Assembly (NCBI RefSeq): GCF_041260155.1
Contig: NC_091933.1
Coordinates: 22,184,599 to 22,248,598 of the forward strand
From: Ptychodera flava
Taxonomy: Eukaryota; Hemichordata; Enteropneusta; Ptychoderidae
Length of the DNA stretch: 64,000 nt
Direction: 5' to 3'
The translations under genes and the position numbers were made by a program. Below, in pieces: positions 13,501 to 25,550 of the stretch (the first letter of the stretch is position 1; every line of letters begins with the position of its first letter). The notes under the pieces were generated by a model, which was not told the DNA's origin, did not search any database, and was given only the letters and a program-made list of their open reading frames with translations.

Positions 13501-16215
13501 GACCGAAGCTGTCAGGAATGACTCCAGTGAACGGCTTGGCCATCCCAATGATGCTATTGGTTCTTGTCGATGAGTTGAGCCATGATGATATTTCATTGGC
13601 TGCCGAGTTCAGAGAGTTACAAGAGTGGACTGTGGAACAAGCTCTTCAACATATACAGGTATACAAAATGGTATATTTACAACACTATCACATCCAGTCA
13701 GGTATTGTTTCCATGTTTGTGGTGAAACTTTTATCATTTATTCTTCATTTTAAGTCAGCTCTCTCCAAGATTTAGCACAATACTTTATCCATGTACTGAA
13801 ATTATGATGTACATGTACCTATATTTTTCAAATTTTGTTGTGATATGGCAGTTCCTTCTATGTTCTTTAAAAGTTAAGTATAAAGTTTGTTTGATTCCTT
13901 TTCAAGGGCCTTTTCAGTGCCTAATCCACACTCATCGCAATACCGTATGTGTTATCCATATTCCCCAATGGAATGTCAGTGATGATTCACAATTTTTGTT
14001 CCTGTGAAACTTATCGAAGATTCCCTATTGATGCCCTTGTGACTGAGTTCCTTTAATTCTGTTCAATGTCATTTCAACTCAACTTTCCTGACCTTGATCT
14101 TCACAATTACAGAGAGATGGAACGGTGATTTTAGAAAGTGTGTCGGTGGAGGGTAAAGAACTACCAGGGTGTCAGGGAAGACACATGAATCCAGGTGAGA
14201 GAAAAGTTCCATTATTTAATATTTATACAGAAAATCATTCAAAGAGTGTCAGTGTTTGATACCAGTACTTGAATAAGATAGTACCATTAATGTAGTTGTG
14301 TGTGTGTTCAGGTAGCCTGGTTACTCTGTTTGATGTCTAAGTCTGATAAAAATCTGACACACATTTTATCTACACAAACATTCTCTATCATTGCTCTGTG
14401 TATATTACAAAGTTGCTCCCAAAATTTGCTTGGCACAGTTGTCTTTGTTTACAATATGTAAAATTGTATATTTATAAACTAATAAACAAAAGAATCTGTA
14501 AAAAAATCCTTTGTATTGATACTAACAAGAGAAGGTAGTTTTAACAAGAACTGATGCAGGAATAACAGTGGACGTACAGAATAAATTACCGACTGATTTC
14601 ACACCAATATTTTGATATTATATTCAGATGGATTTTACCGGCTGTTCCATTTTTCTATGCAAAACTTTAGGACACGCAATCGAAGCAGGCTGGTTCCTGC
14701 TTGATTACGCAGTGAAGAACAACAGACCAGAGCTGAAAGACACTGCTATACAGAAATTCATAGTGAATCCGTTCAAGACAGGCTGGGATGAGAAACATGG
14801 CGGAATCTTGTACTTCCTTGATGTGGACGGCCTGTCCCCGACACAGCTGGAGTGGAATATGAAACTGTGGTGGCCACATAACGAGGCCCTCATCGCATTC
14901 CTCATGGCTTACAAGGAAACCGGTGATGTGACCTACTTGGAGTATTTCGCACAAGTGTTCGATTACTGCTTTCAGCATGTGAGTCAAATTTGAATTGGAG
15001 ATCTCAATTTTGTTTCAATCTCACAACAGGGGTCAAAGGTCTGAAATTTCTAATCTGACAACAAGAATTTGATGGCCTTCAGAGTTTTAGTATTCTGCAC
15101 AGAGCTACTGATTTAATTCAATTTTGAATGTGATTAACAGGTCTAGGAGGTCCAAATTCAATTCTTAAAACAGCAAACAAATGCATTTCCCCACTCTCAT
15201 ATATGTAAATTCATTTTAATTTGATTTAGACTTTACCAGACTGAGAAATAGGGTTTAGTGGATAAGGACATTGAGAAAAGAAAAGTGTTACAAGATGCAA
15301 AGATTCAGTGATTGCGTTTGTTTTGTATGTGAAATTACAGTTCACAGATGACAAGTATGGTGAATGGTATGGCTACCTCAGTCAACAAGGTGAAGTTACT
15401 CAGGATTTCAAAGGTGGTCCGTTCAAAGGTGAGCTTTCTTATTCAACAAACTGTGGCACTTGTACTGGTGAGCTATATGCTGAGCAACTCCAAGCCTCAC
15501 TTTTGCCAATACATATCGGTATCATGCTCTCTAATAAGTGAAAAATAAGAAAGTTGGCTCCTTGTAGGCCTGATAAAATCCTTCCCCTACATGAAAATTC
15601 ATAAGCCTGGAGGTGCGAGTATGGTGACAGTTATATGATATGCTACCAAATTCAAACAAAACTTGCAGTTGATCTAGTTGAAGAAGAGAATCAATATGGA
15701 TTCACTAGGAATGGTTTTGTCACAATATAGTGTCATTGTATTCATCTCTGGGTCAAGGAAATCCCGAGTGATTTGCTGGCTATTGATAGCACCAGATTTC
15801 AAAACCTGTTGGCTTAATTGTTCTGGCACATTTTCGAAATATTGGATTTCACACAAGGCCACATTACAATCAGCATAGTCCTAGGGAGGTCAATTCAGAT
15901 GCATTTATCAGGAAAAGAGCCCCTAAGATGATTGGATCACTGCATAGGACAATAAGGAATACTGGGTCCACTACTCTTCAGATATCCCATGATCCACTGT
16001 ATAATAAACACCACTGCAAATCTCACCCAGTAAGAGTAGATAGTGGATCTGATGTTATTGGTACAAACTGATTCAGAAAAAACTTCGGGTGAAAAGCACC
16101 ATCCTTCTCTGTCACTTTTACAGGCTGCTTCCATGTCCCAAGGTCTTTATTCATGTGTGAGAAGATGTTGAAGGAGATGTTGAAGACGCAGCAGAATGGT
16201 GTAGTCAACCATTGA
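10587..16215 (+). CDS. RENBP: N-acylglucosamine 2-epimerase (renin-binding protein homologue), 9 exons
   Basis: Interconverts N-acetylglucosamine and N-acetylmannosamine, feeding or draining sialic-acid precursors in the cytosol; the mammalian protein also binds renin. Exons: 10587-10699, 11715-11790, 12250-12325, 12868-13037, 13434-13658, 14113-14194, 14671-14978, 15341-15428, 16124-16215. All introns are GT-AG and the phases join cleanly into 1,230 nt (409 aa plus stop), close to the human length of about 417. Recalled human motifs match throughout: [82 protein letters not shown] and GGPFKGCFHVPR. The cysteine in KGCFHVPR (about residue 381) corresponds to human Cys380, reported as essential for activity. 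The start ATG gives [13 protein letters not shown], aligning with the human N-terminus. A possible poly(A) signal AATAAA lies at 17063. The gene appears intact. Confidence 0.95.
11166..11200. repeat. Short hairpin in RENBP intron 1
   Basis: An inverted repeat of about 11 bp, GGTAGAATCA / TGATTCTACC, with a loop of about 2 nt, in AT-rich intron sequence. Origin unknown. Confidence 0.4.
13257..13349. mobile_element. Short piggyBac-like MITE, family E, in RENBP intron 4
   Basis: A 93-bp unit bounded by TTAA at both ends, with inverted termini TTAACCCTTTCACC and GGTGAAAGGGTTAA. Same CCCTTT terminal signature as family A, but an unrelated interior. Confidence 0.55.
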
Positions 16216-17062
16216 TATAAGTGGATGGTGTAATAGGAAAGTACTGGATTGACAGGGATGAAAGACGTTGATAATTTGCAGAGAGTGCATGCAACTTCCA
16301 AATGATCCCAAAAATGGTCTGTGTGTCAAAAGCGTTGGCTGACAGTTCAGACCTTCCAACCAGTAGAGAATATACCTGAACCCAGTCATTCTGGATCAGC
16401 TTATATCTACAAATTAGGGGTGAAATGATTAAAGTGCGGTCATTGATAATAGTTACTCTGTATTCGCATTGACAGAAGTTAGTGTAGCTGTACCTCATAT
16501 GTTCAACTTACACTCTTTGGAACCTAGACATTCAGATAAATTTATGCACATTTACGAAAAAAAGCATCACCAATATTAATACAGGGTGAAAGAAAGTTTT
16601 GCTTCTTTCAGAACATATATTACTCATCCTCTAAAAAATCCTTGAAAATGTACTTTTACCAAATATGATACATGTGATTTTTATTAGTACCCTTGCATTT
16701 GTGTGTATACCATATCGTGGTAAATATGTAAAAGTGTATATATACAATCCCGTCCCAGATTTACTCATGACAAGTGTAAATGCTATGTTTGTGAATGATA
16801 TTTACTCAAGGGTGTTACAATAATAATACAGTTTTAAAGTCAACAATGCATAGTATTTCTAGCAGTTATATTTACCCTAAAAGTTCTCAGGGCAGAGACT
16901 TCATCCTTGTGTTGTTTTTGGTGTCATATTTTTTCTGTTACGTCAGTGTGAGGGGAAAAAATTACTACCAGTACTTTGAAAGACAATGTCAGTACCAGTA
17001 ACCTTTTTAATGATAATGTATGTCGCATTGGGAGTGGGGTGTCACATGAAATGGATGAGTGT

Positions 17063-17068
17063 AATAAA
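17063..17068 (+). terminator. Candidate RENBP poly(A) signal
   Basis: AATAAA about 850 nt after the RENBP stop codon. Use at this site is inferred from position only. Confidence 0.3.
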
Positions 17069-18191
17069 AAGTTATAGAATATTTATTCAATTGGCCAATG
17101 TGTCAGATTTCAAATAGTGTTCCTATGTAGATCCTGGAGCTGGGCTCTGCAGTTCTAGAGTATTAGTGTCATAATCTACTTTACATATGTGACTTCCCTT
17201 TACCAATGTATGAAACTGTGATACCAATCCTTGCCATTTCCTTTTATTCTTTAATTACAGAAAGCATTTCAGACAACCTGTTTTTACTTGACTGTTGTTA
17301 AGGAAAATATTATATATAACAGCATTACTATGGTTGGTCACAATTTTATCCTTTGTAATTAATGTGATATGCTTTTGAATTAGTACATTTTCAAATTATT
17401 ATTCTGTCTTCGTAAACAAGATAGTATATTTAATAAATTTCTGCTGATCAAAAAGTGCATCATCTATAGTAAGGAAAGTTTTTAATTTGTGATCTTTAAA
17501 CTTGCCCGTACTTTAGACTGATGGAGGGTCTTTTCTCATAGAGAAATACTGTATTAGCCCAGTGCAATATTTTACCCGTGAACAAGCTGTGAACAGATAG
17601 GGCCATTTATGCCGTGATGGTTTGATTTAAAATATATGGTTGAGTCCATTAATAGACTGTAAATTTTGTTCTGATTTCTAGTATTTTTGTTCTGTCTCAA
17701 ACTGTAAAGCGCATGTTATTGTTGACAACTCCTAAAATGGTGTCAAATCACACAGGACTGTTTCTGTCAATGAAGCTTTTTATGACTGTGTGAACACCCA
17801 ATGTTGATTCACACTGAGTTTGGCCTAGAATTCACTGGTCCACAACATTGTGTTTGCAAGGCAAATTCACAACTACTGTAAAGAATCACTTTTAAAAGAA
17901 GATTCAGGGAGAAGAAGATGAGGAAAATCTATTGGTTTTCCTGAACAAAAATTATGAAAACTTATCAAAAGTTAGAGCAATTGTCCTACGAAGCAATGTG
18001 TCTATTGGTTCAAGACAACTCAACTAAAAGGGGAGTTATAAAAGGTCATTGCAAATGAAGACATTGCCTCTTTCTTATCAAAGTCACAATTATATCGATT
18101 TTAATATTATGCTGTGTACTACTTTTGGGCAAATAAATGATGATCAGAATAAAGTTCCAGCAGAGATAAATGATGTATGCTGTGTTCCCCC

Positions 18192-18238
<47 letters not shown>

Positions 18239-19031
18239 ATGGTGAACGTATATTTCGGATAGCTTGGAAGTACTGCTGTTGTACCAATGAACATTAAGAT
18301 GTTATCACGAAACAATGTCCGACTTGCAGTACTCCTGTAAATGTAATTCATGGCAGGACCAGCATTTAGAATGCCTTGGCTGGGTAACTAGTTTGGATGT
18401 AGCACTTATTATCTGTTTAAACCATGATGCGCCTAGACTTTCGTTCCACCAGTGGATAACATTCCGTCCTGCTATTTACTGTTTATATTCAGCTACCTCA
18501 TTAGAGTGGCACAAGGGATACAAACGTGATTATAAAATTCGGAACCTATGGAAGATGGATTTGATTTCGTGTGGGATGGGTGAAGTAGGCAAAAACAAAC
18601 GGGCACCAGATATTTCACGCTGGTGGCGTTGCACATTTAACGAAAGACCGTGCATGTCAAAGTTACTGGACAATCACACGAAATTTCATTATTATCGATA
18701 AATAGACGGTAAACTGTACAGACACCATACTTACGGTCATTTTGCCTTTGTCTACACAGGTTTACGTAACGGAGGTAATATTTTGGGCGGTCGGGGGTCC
18801 AAAAGTTTTGACCCTACGTTGTCGGTGCAGGTATCGGACAATCATGTAAGCTTAATATTCGGATGGTAGATCTTGAGTAATTCGAAACTCGCAAAACTAA
18901 TGCAAGTTAAATACGCGTAGGTTACTCATATATAAGTGACAAAGTTTCGGATGAAGCTATGTGAAATTGTATAATGGTATTCAAAGTTATTTACATTCAA
19001 GAAAAGTGCAGGTTGGTTTCGCACTTCAACA

Positions 19032-19115
<84 letters not shown>

Positions 19116-19176
19116 TGACAGGATAGGTCAAGCAGCACCAACTCTAGGACACAGTGTTCTTCACTACAAACTAAAT

Positions 19177-19259
<83 letters not shown>

Positions 19260-19979
19260 GCCTATATATATAGGCCCTATATGAAATGATTTTTGTCCCC
19301 CAAATCACAAACTTTGCTTCCGCGATTACTTGTTGATAAGTCAGCGCTGTGGTGATAGACACCTTAAGACAACCACTTTTTTATTAATTTCATTTCATTT
19401 ATCAATTTCAATGTCGGTTATCCCTAAAGTCCCGTATTCACTTCAATGGCATAGCTTTTACAAAATGGCTGCATGTACGGTGGTGCACGTTTTAGAATTT
19501 GCTCCGTGTTCTCTATAATGAATTACGAACCATTTACTTCCAAAACAAACAATGACTACTGAAAAGCGTGTGACGTGGGCCTGCGCAGATACCCGGAGCT
19601 CATACCTTGTCGACGGCTAGAAGTTATTTTGTCCGTGAGTGTCACTGTACCCAAAATTTGACAAGAGCAGCAGATTTCAGACTTTCTGTCGGGCATGCCC
19701 TGTTCTGCGACGACTCGACTTCATGACCGATATCGCTTTCAAGTGTCACAGTACAAGGTGCACGATTTCCCCACCGTCAAACTTCGGTGGGTGACGATGG
19801 ATTTAATTCAATATTTCACTCTCAAACCTACGTTGACAATATGCTTTAGTAAAGTACAAAAAATAAGATCCCATCTACCACCTCCTCATCCCCCATTATC
19901 GTCACCTAGCAACAGCTTCGGATGTACCTATCGCAACCAATATTCAAATGCATCGCCCGCCACGCACGCTTGCTGTGAG

Positions 19980-20012
19980 CACAGACCCTCGAGAAAAACT
20001 CGAGGGTCTGTG
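19980..20012. repeat. CTCGAG mini-hairpin element, copy 1
   Basis: A perfect 14-bp stem (CACAGACCCTCGAG / CTCGAGGGTCTGTG) around an AAAAA loop, 33 nt in all. It is flanked by CTGTGAG on the left and CCGTGAG on the right (6 of 7 matching), a likely target-site duplication. Confidence 0.6.
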
Positions 20013-20491
20013 CCGTGAGTGACATTTCAGAATCACTGTGTACGTACGAAAAGATACCGTCCACGTCACACATATTAAAACTCATCATGCAACTGGCCAC
20101 GTAGGCATCCAACTTGACCAGTAACCACATTGATAAAAAGCCTAACAGATCTGGACTGTAAGGTATAAACGCAGGCCAAGCAATTTTATCCGCAGGTGAG
20201 AATTTTTTGTGTAAAAGTTTCCAGAAGATATGTGCTTTATAGTTTTGCTTTTGCCAGATTTCAACTTTACTTGTAAAGTTATAAACTTTGAAACTGAGAA
20301 AATTTCGCACTTACTGTTGAACACTATTGAAAAACAGGGCGAGTTCGTTGTGCCACGCCATACTGTTGTGTTATGCTTCGATTCAGGTATCTTCGCAGTC
20401 TTCTTAGGAAAGTTCTCATGATTTTGTGTGTGTTTCTCATTTCAGTTCCGGTAGATAGCGATCTTGCCATTGAATTACTACTGTAACAACG

Positions 20492-21738
20492 ATGAGTATC
20501 ACATTGTTTTTGGAGACTGTTCTTGTTCTGGCCATATCCAGTCCGGTGTACGCTTCGCGTGAGTAATAACTGAATAAGAAATTGTACCCTAGGAGTTAAA
20601 CTCTCGTACTGGTCCATGAATAAAGTCAGCGACAATTAGTCTGCCAACCTTGGGGCATCATAATGCGTCTCCGGGACAGTTATAGTTATTCGGAGTCAAA
20701 GTTTTATAAGTATGTTATTTGTAGATCTTATTTTGAAGCTTATGGGATTCCCATCTTGTTTGTTTGCTGATTTATTTGGTTTTTGAAAATCGGAAATTTA
20801 ATTTTTCTCAAGAGTTATTCAAATATCGGTAAAGTATTGGCATGTTGTTTTCTCTCGTACAAAAATTTGCCCAGTGACCATTTTTTTTAAATTACTGATA
20901 TTGAAAGAGAATGATTTGAAATTTCTACGACGAAAATTTATATCTCAATGCCAGGCAGAGGGAGAGGGTACAAATGCGTCATCCGTTGATAGTCATAAAT
21001 CCCCTACCGTGTGTCTCAATGGATTTTCGACACTTCGCATTTTGGACACACCAGGAAAAGAAACCATTTTGGAAATGTTGAGGGAAGAATGAAACGTGTA
21101 TTTACTTTGTAAATGGCAAGCTTAGGTTAGATGGGAACCGTTCTTGGCACTTTTTGTCTACAAAACAATCGCAAATTTCGAGAATTCGCCGTTTACTTTC
21201 GGATAAAATGCCATTACAAAAGTTATGTGTCTTTTTTAAACAGTAGAGTGGGTCACACATTTCAGTTGACAATTGTCATGTTTCATTGGTCTGTTTAATA
21301 GATCGCAAGCTAATCTTTGCTGAGAAGAGCTGCGATGTTTTCAATCAGGTTGTGGCTGGATGCGACGAGAACAGCGAATGCGTTGTTGGAGACTTTGGTC
21401 CCCACTGTCGTTGCCTGGATGGGTTTGTGATGGATGGCAGTAAAAGATGCATAAGTTCAGGTATTAAAGTGAGACAAAATGAATTTTCACGTTCCTTTAA
21501 AGGGAAACGGTCGTCGGAACTGCGCCTGTGCGAATTTCTTGTTTACAAACAATGTATTGCGTGCACGATATCTTGATGCACCTCATCATCATAGCTGCAA
21601 CATTTAAATATACGATGTAGATTATGACAGGCATGTTTTAACTTTCATCAATCACCATCGTACCTTTGTTAGTGTTTACATTGGTCGTATGGATCCCATA
21701 CGATCTTTGAGCACAGTTAAGTTCCCACGACTTGCATC

Positions 21739-21829
<91 letters not shown>

Positions 21830-22478
21830 AGGGAGGGAGGGAGGAGGGAGGGAGAGAGGCTGTACATAGTAGTATTGTACATACGGGTTGTCAAGGTGAT
21901 AGTTACAGTTGGTGAGTACAACTTAAGTTCATATTTCTACCCCGGAATTTTTATACGACAAATTCTTCAAGTTTTGCTGAAATCGAGTGCATGTCTCAAC
22001 TTATATATTGTTATTCGCAGAATATTTCAAGGGTCCAGAAAAAGGAGATGTCGGGGACGAAGAGCTCGATCGTGAGGATGACATCATTCTGGTGGATCAA
22101 AAGAGGGACAAACGTTCCGAGTCGCTCAAAGAAGATTGCGGTGCCAGCTGCCTGCCGGGTACGCTCATAAAACGAGCCCTGATGAGTGACAAGGAGAGTG
22201 GGAAGGTGCTTAAGAAAAGAGATGCAAAGCTTGGCTGTATCGAGGGGATGAACTGCCCGCACGATGGAATGAGAAAGCGTGAAGCCGACAAGGATTGCGG
22301 GGCAAGCTGTCTGCCAGGGAAACTGGAGAAAAGGAATGCCGATCTGAATTGCATTGAGGGTGTAGACTGCCCTTATGATAAGATGGAGAAACGCGACGCG
22401 GATCCCGATGTCGTACCTGAAATCGAAAAACGAGATGTTAAATGCATCGAGGGAATTAACTGTCCACCTCCTTTCTAG
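20492..22478 (+). CDS. Secreted EGF-domain precursor with a series of cysteine-bearing peptides (neuropeptide/hormone-like)
   Basis: Exons: 20492-20558, 21302-21460, 22021-22478 (67+159+458 = 684 nt, 227 aa). Exon 1 encodes a signal peptide (MSITLFLETVLVLAISSPVYA). Exon 2 encodes one EGF-like module with six cysteines spaced C-x9-C-x5-C-x8-C-x-C-x11-C. Exon 3 encodes an acidic spacer, then peptides separated by KR, KKR or RKR prohormone-convertase sites. One motif, DCGASCLPG (C-x3-C), occurs twice. A second, CIEGMNCP / CIEGVDCP / CIEGINCP (C-x5-C), occurs three times. The last ends in PPPF at the stop. Two products lack cysteine. No amidation glycine precedes the dibasic sites. All junctions are phase 1, so the EGF exon is a symmetrical 1-1 module. 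The layout is that of a neuropeptide or peptide-hormone precursor; an antimicrobial or mucus peptide is possible. I recognise no named family. Confidence 0.8.
20775..20960 (+). repeat. Dispersed repeat family B, divergent partial copy
   Basis: Lies in intron 1 of the peptide-precursor gene. It shares an ordered set of short matches (TTTTTGAAAAT, ATATCGGTAAA, AAAATTTGCC, GTGACC) with the longer copies at 25199 and 61934. Non-coding. Confidence 0.4.
21498..21745 (-). mobile_element. MITE family C, copy 1 (intron 2 of the peptide gene)
   Basis: About 240 bp, inverted relative to the copies at 28254 and 59627. The end AAAGGGAAACGGTCGTCGG is intact; the opposite end is diverged and abuts an (AG)n tract. 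The shared interior includes GACAGGCATGTTTTAACTTTC and the GGTCGTATGG block. Confidence 0.6.
21743..21846. repeat. (AG)n microsatellite
   Basis: A long uninterrupted GA tract followed by GGGA-rich sequence, in intron 2 of the peptide gene next to the family C MITE. Confidence 0.9.
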
Positions 22479-24003
22479 GGCCAAGGACAGGACACAGGTA
22501 CCTGGAATTGCTAGTGTGGTATACATAGAGAGAAGGGCTATGTACATGTACACTACACTGACACCATTGCAACTAATTTGGGATAATTGGATCTTGAAGT
22601 CATATTTTCCAAATTTCTAAAAAATGTTAGGTGCCCTATGGCTGAATGTTGCAATATTACAAATTACTCATAAAAACAAGGGTGTAACTTAAAAAGAAAA
22701 GCAGATGAGCTGACATTTGCAGATTAAACCAGCATTACTTCACCATCCAATTGTCCCAAATTAGTTCCAATCGAGTTCACTGGCAATTCCAGGCACCTGT
22801 GGGACAGGATATTGCGGGTATACAATGAAGCTACCGCAATGCGTTATAACAGCTCATACAACGGCAAATTTAAATACAAATTATAGAGTTCGGTAGTTGA
22901 ACACCTATCCACATTGTAGGGGGTCTGAGATTTGTTTGTACAAAAAGAAATTCGATGATATCTGCGTGTCGTAAGTTTACTATTCGAACACTGATGGCGC
23001 CCTGCAGTAGACGCTCTTATGTTGGCAGAATTTCCCCGAAACATCGTGAGTACAGTAGTCGTAGCACAAATACCTTTGAACAGTTATGATTTATATCATT
23101 AATCCATAATAAAAATATGGCTGGAGACATTTGCAGCTTAGCTTGTGTTCTGTGCAAGAGGAATGTCATCTATAAGGATGACGAACGAGATGGACAAGTA
23201 TACTTGGCAGTTTTCCATATTGCTGGTATACTCAGTTTGCTGGTTAACAATGGAGTCACGTGATTTGGACTGCTGTTGAATTCATGTAGGTTAATTTATC
23301 AAGGTCCAAAAATTGCTATATAATTTTGGAAAATATGGCCGAGACAGCATTTACAATTTAATACACTTTTACAGTAACCAGTTTTCACGACAAGCAAAAT
23401 ATGAAATGTTCCTGACCTATCTCCCGATAAAAAAACTTATTTTTCTCACAGATAAAGCTACTTGTTTTTCTGTGCAGGTAAATGACTATAGATACCTTGA
23501 TTGTCCGACACAAAACAACAAAAGCCTTATCAAAATTTGTGCTTGACAAGGTCTACAGACTTTCATTCGATCTTGCTGGCATACAAGATGGACGGAAGAA
23601 AAAGCACTGTCGTCAGCAAGCACAGTTGGTCTTTATCACAAGATCTTTATTTCCTTTGTTAATGTAACTGTTGAAGAAATGACAACATATCACTTGGAAT
23701 TTAAACAAACACTGCATGATTTACAAGCAAAACATGATATTCAGCTAGCGAGTCGAAGCTTTGCTGTACTTAAAACTATCAGAATGCCTTGCTCTGTTCA
23801 ACTATGAAAAGCTATCGGTGTGTTCATGATTTCATTAGGAATCAGGTGGAAGTGTCACAGTTGAAATATTATTTGGCAATAAGTATACTCTAAGGTGAAG
23901 TTTAGTCAGTTGTGAAACCCTGAATGTTTCTTTTACACTGTCAAGCCCTATACGCCATCCTACCCTGACTTAATATACATAAAGCAAAATTCATGCAAAC
24001 TCA
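22479..24003. other. Peptide-gene 3' flank, no further gene seen
   Basis: A candidate AATAAA occurs at 23108. The rest is AT-rich with no recognised exon or element. Confidence 0.4.
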
Positions 24004-24467
24004 CTATTTGTATGGGTTTTCGTATTTAATAGACAATGTCTCCTTTTTCAAAATTTTCGAAAAATGTGTCCGTAAACGTAACTGACAAGATTCTGACTGT
24101 TGAACAGGAGGAGCGTTACTAGTATGTGAAATGAAAATACTGTTTTCTTGTACGATATCGATAGGTGCATTAACAAATGTCATGGCACTTTCGTTCTGTG
24201 AAAATACCTGTAAAGAATGACCTTTGACCAGAACCAAGTTACTGCATGTACAAGGATATCTTGACAAAGACATTTTTCTGCTGTTTGAAACAAAAAAGTC
24301 TTTCCACTCACAAACAACAATTATCAGCAATTCATATTTCTGCCGAACAGAAATATGATGGGCTACCCTCAGAATTTCACAAGCCTTGCTGAAGACGCAC
24401 ACGACTGAAACATCATCAGAAATCAGCATATTCGTCCCTTTGATGAAATACACGCCTTTGCTCTCCT
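24004..24467 (-). CDS. Candidate terminal coding exon, unrecognised
   Basis: On the minus strand a strong acceptor (TTTTTCCTTCTTCAG) at 24468 opens a 153-codon frame ending in a stop at 24004. The product begins near ESKGVYFIKGTNMLIS and contains LVLVKGHSLQVFSQNESA and NSIFISHTSNAPP, with alternating hydrophobic stretches suggesting a beta-rich fold. It looks more protein-like than the surrounding chance frames. No ATG-initiated full-length model is visible, so upstream exons would be needed. The acceptor phase fits a phase-1 donor, as at the ends of LAP2 exons 2 and 3, so an alternative LAP2 terminal exon is conceivable. An independent gene or a chance frame is equally possible. I do not recognise the family. 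Confidence 0.3.
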
Positions 24468-25198
24468 CTGAAGAAGGAAAAAGCATTTTTTGAAATTTTC
24501 TGAGAGAATTTAAATTATTTGATAGCAAAATAGCCAAGTACACATATGTTTAAACACATAACGAAATAATTTTAGCAAAATTTTTACCAGGAATACACTT
24601 CTTCCTGTTTTTTTACTTAAACTTGTGTGCTTCCAATACTCTCTAAAACTAGTAACTAATCATAAACTGAAATGATCTTTTTTCAGTAATTATTGATTTA
24701 CACAGGGATGGAATGTTTAGACAGATTTTGGGGGTTACTATGGCGGCCAGCATAATCAGTAAAGTGAGAGTAAATTGATTCAAACATCAATTTAATTTTA
24801 CTTTTTTTCTATGGGACAGAGGGTGGTATGGGGATAATGTTATTTTTGAAATATCATAAAATCTGTTATTCTGAAATGAGAAGCTGTACCACAAACAAAG
24901 TGGGCTGTGGATATCTAACTAGAAAAACTTACATGTTCTGTCATGTACATAATCTGTATGTGTGTTCTAATAAACTGTTATTTCTTTAGTAACAAATAGA
25001 ATGCCTTACTAGGGGGGCAGTAAAGGCTCTACAGGAAAATACCCCAGTTAAGTATACCAGACATACAAAATCGATGCCTGTCGAAATACTGTTTTGAAAA
25101 AGATAGCTGACATCTTCAGAAGCAGACACTCAAAGATTGCTATCCCACCTTGAACGAAACAAAAATTCATAGGCATGGATGCAAAAGCATGGTAACAT

Positions 25199-25550
25199 GC
25201 GCCTGGAGAACAGATATTCAGACTATCAAACATTTACAAGTCTTTTCTGATCTACCACTTGTGTGGGTTGTTTTAAAGCTCTTGGAATAAGAAAACATAA
25301 CTGTCTTTAGTTTTTTGAAAATTTAAAGTTTAATTTTTTCTCTGTAGAGTTGACACAGGACAGGGATGGTGGTCATTTTGAATTTCTAATATCGGTAAAT
25401 CTTGGGTAATTTGTTTCTCTAGTGCCAAAATTTGCATGGTGACCCCCACTTTTTACTATTGATTTTGAAAAAGAATGGTTGAAATATTCTTTGAGGAAAG
25501 TTTGAGCAAAATTTTAAGTCTTTCACTTTCAAGGCGCATACTACCTTAAG
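25199..25550 (+). repeat. Dispersed repeat family B, copy 2
   Basis: Extended, same-orientation similarity to 61934-62285. Shared landmarks in order: ACAGATATTC, TTTCTGATCTACC, CATTTTGAATTT, ATATCGGTAAAT, GGTTTGAGC-like and GGCGCAT. Non-coding, type unknown. Confidence 0.5.

Larger units (their letters stand above)
16216..20491. other. RENBP 3' flank and intergenic DNA with microsatellites
   Basis: The first ~850 bp is probably RENBP 3' UTR up to AATAAA at 17063. The rest has no recognised gene. Simple repeats: (CT)n at 18196-18234, and (AT)n at about 19031-19110 and 19177-19256. A 128-codon ATG frame at 18315-18701 has no recognisable domain and is treated as chance. The hairpin at 19980 is listed separately. 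Confidence 0.5.

Noticed and set aside
18315-18701. 128-codon ATG frame on the plus strand
   Set aside because: No recognisable domain, no splice or promoter context, and it lies between microsatellites; probably chance.
18926-19362. Frames rich in Tyr-Ile repeats
   Set aside because: They only translate (AT)n microsatellites.
21676-22075. Arg-Glu or Ser-Leu repeat frames
   Set aside because: Translations of the (AG)n tract in intron 2 of the peptide gene.
22011-22553. 180-codon minus-strand frame opposite the peptide array
   Set aside because: Shadow of exon 3. The plus frame has splice-phase agreement, repeated motifs and dibasic sites; the minus frame has none.
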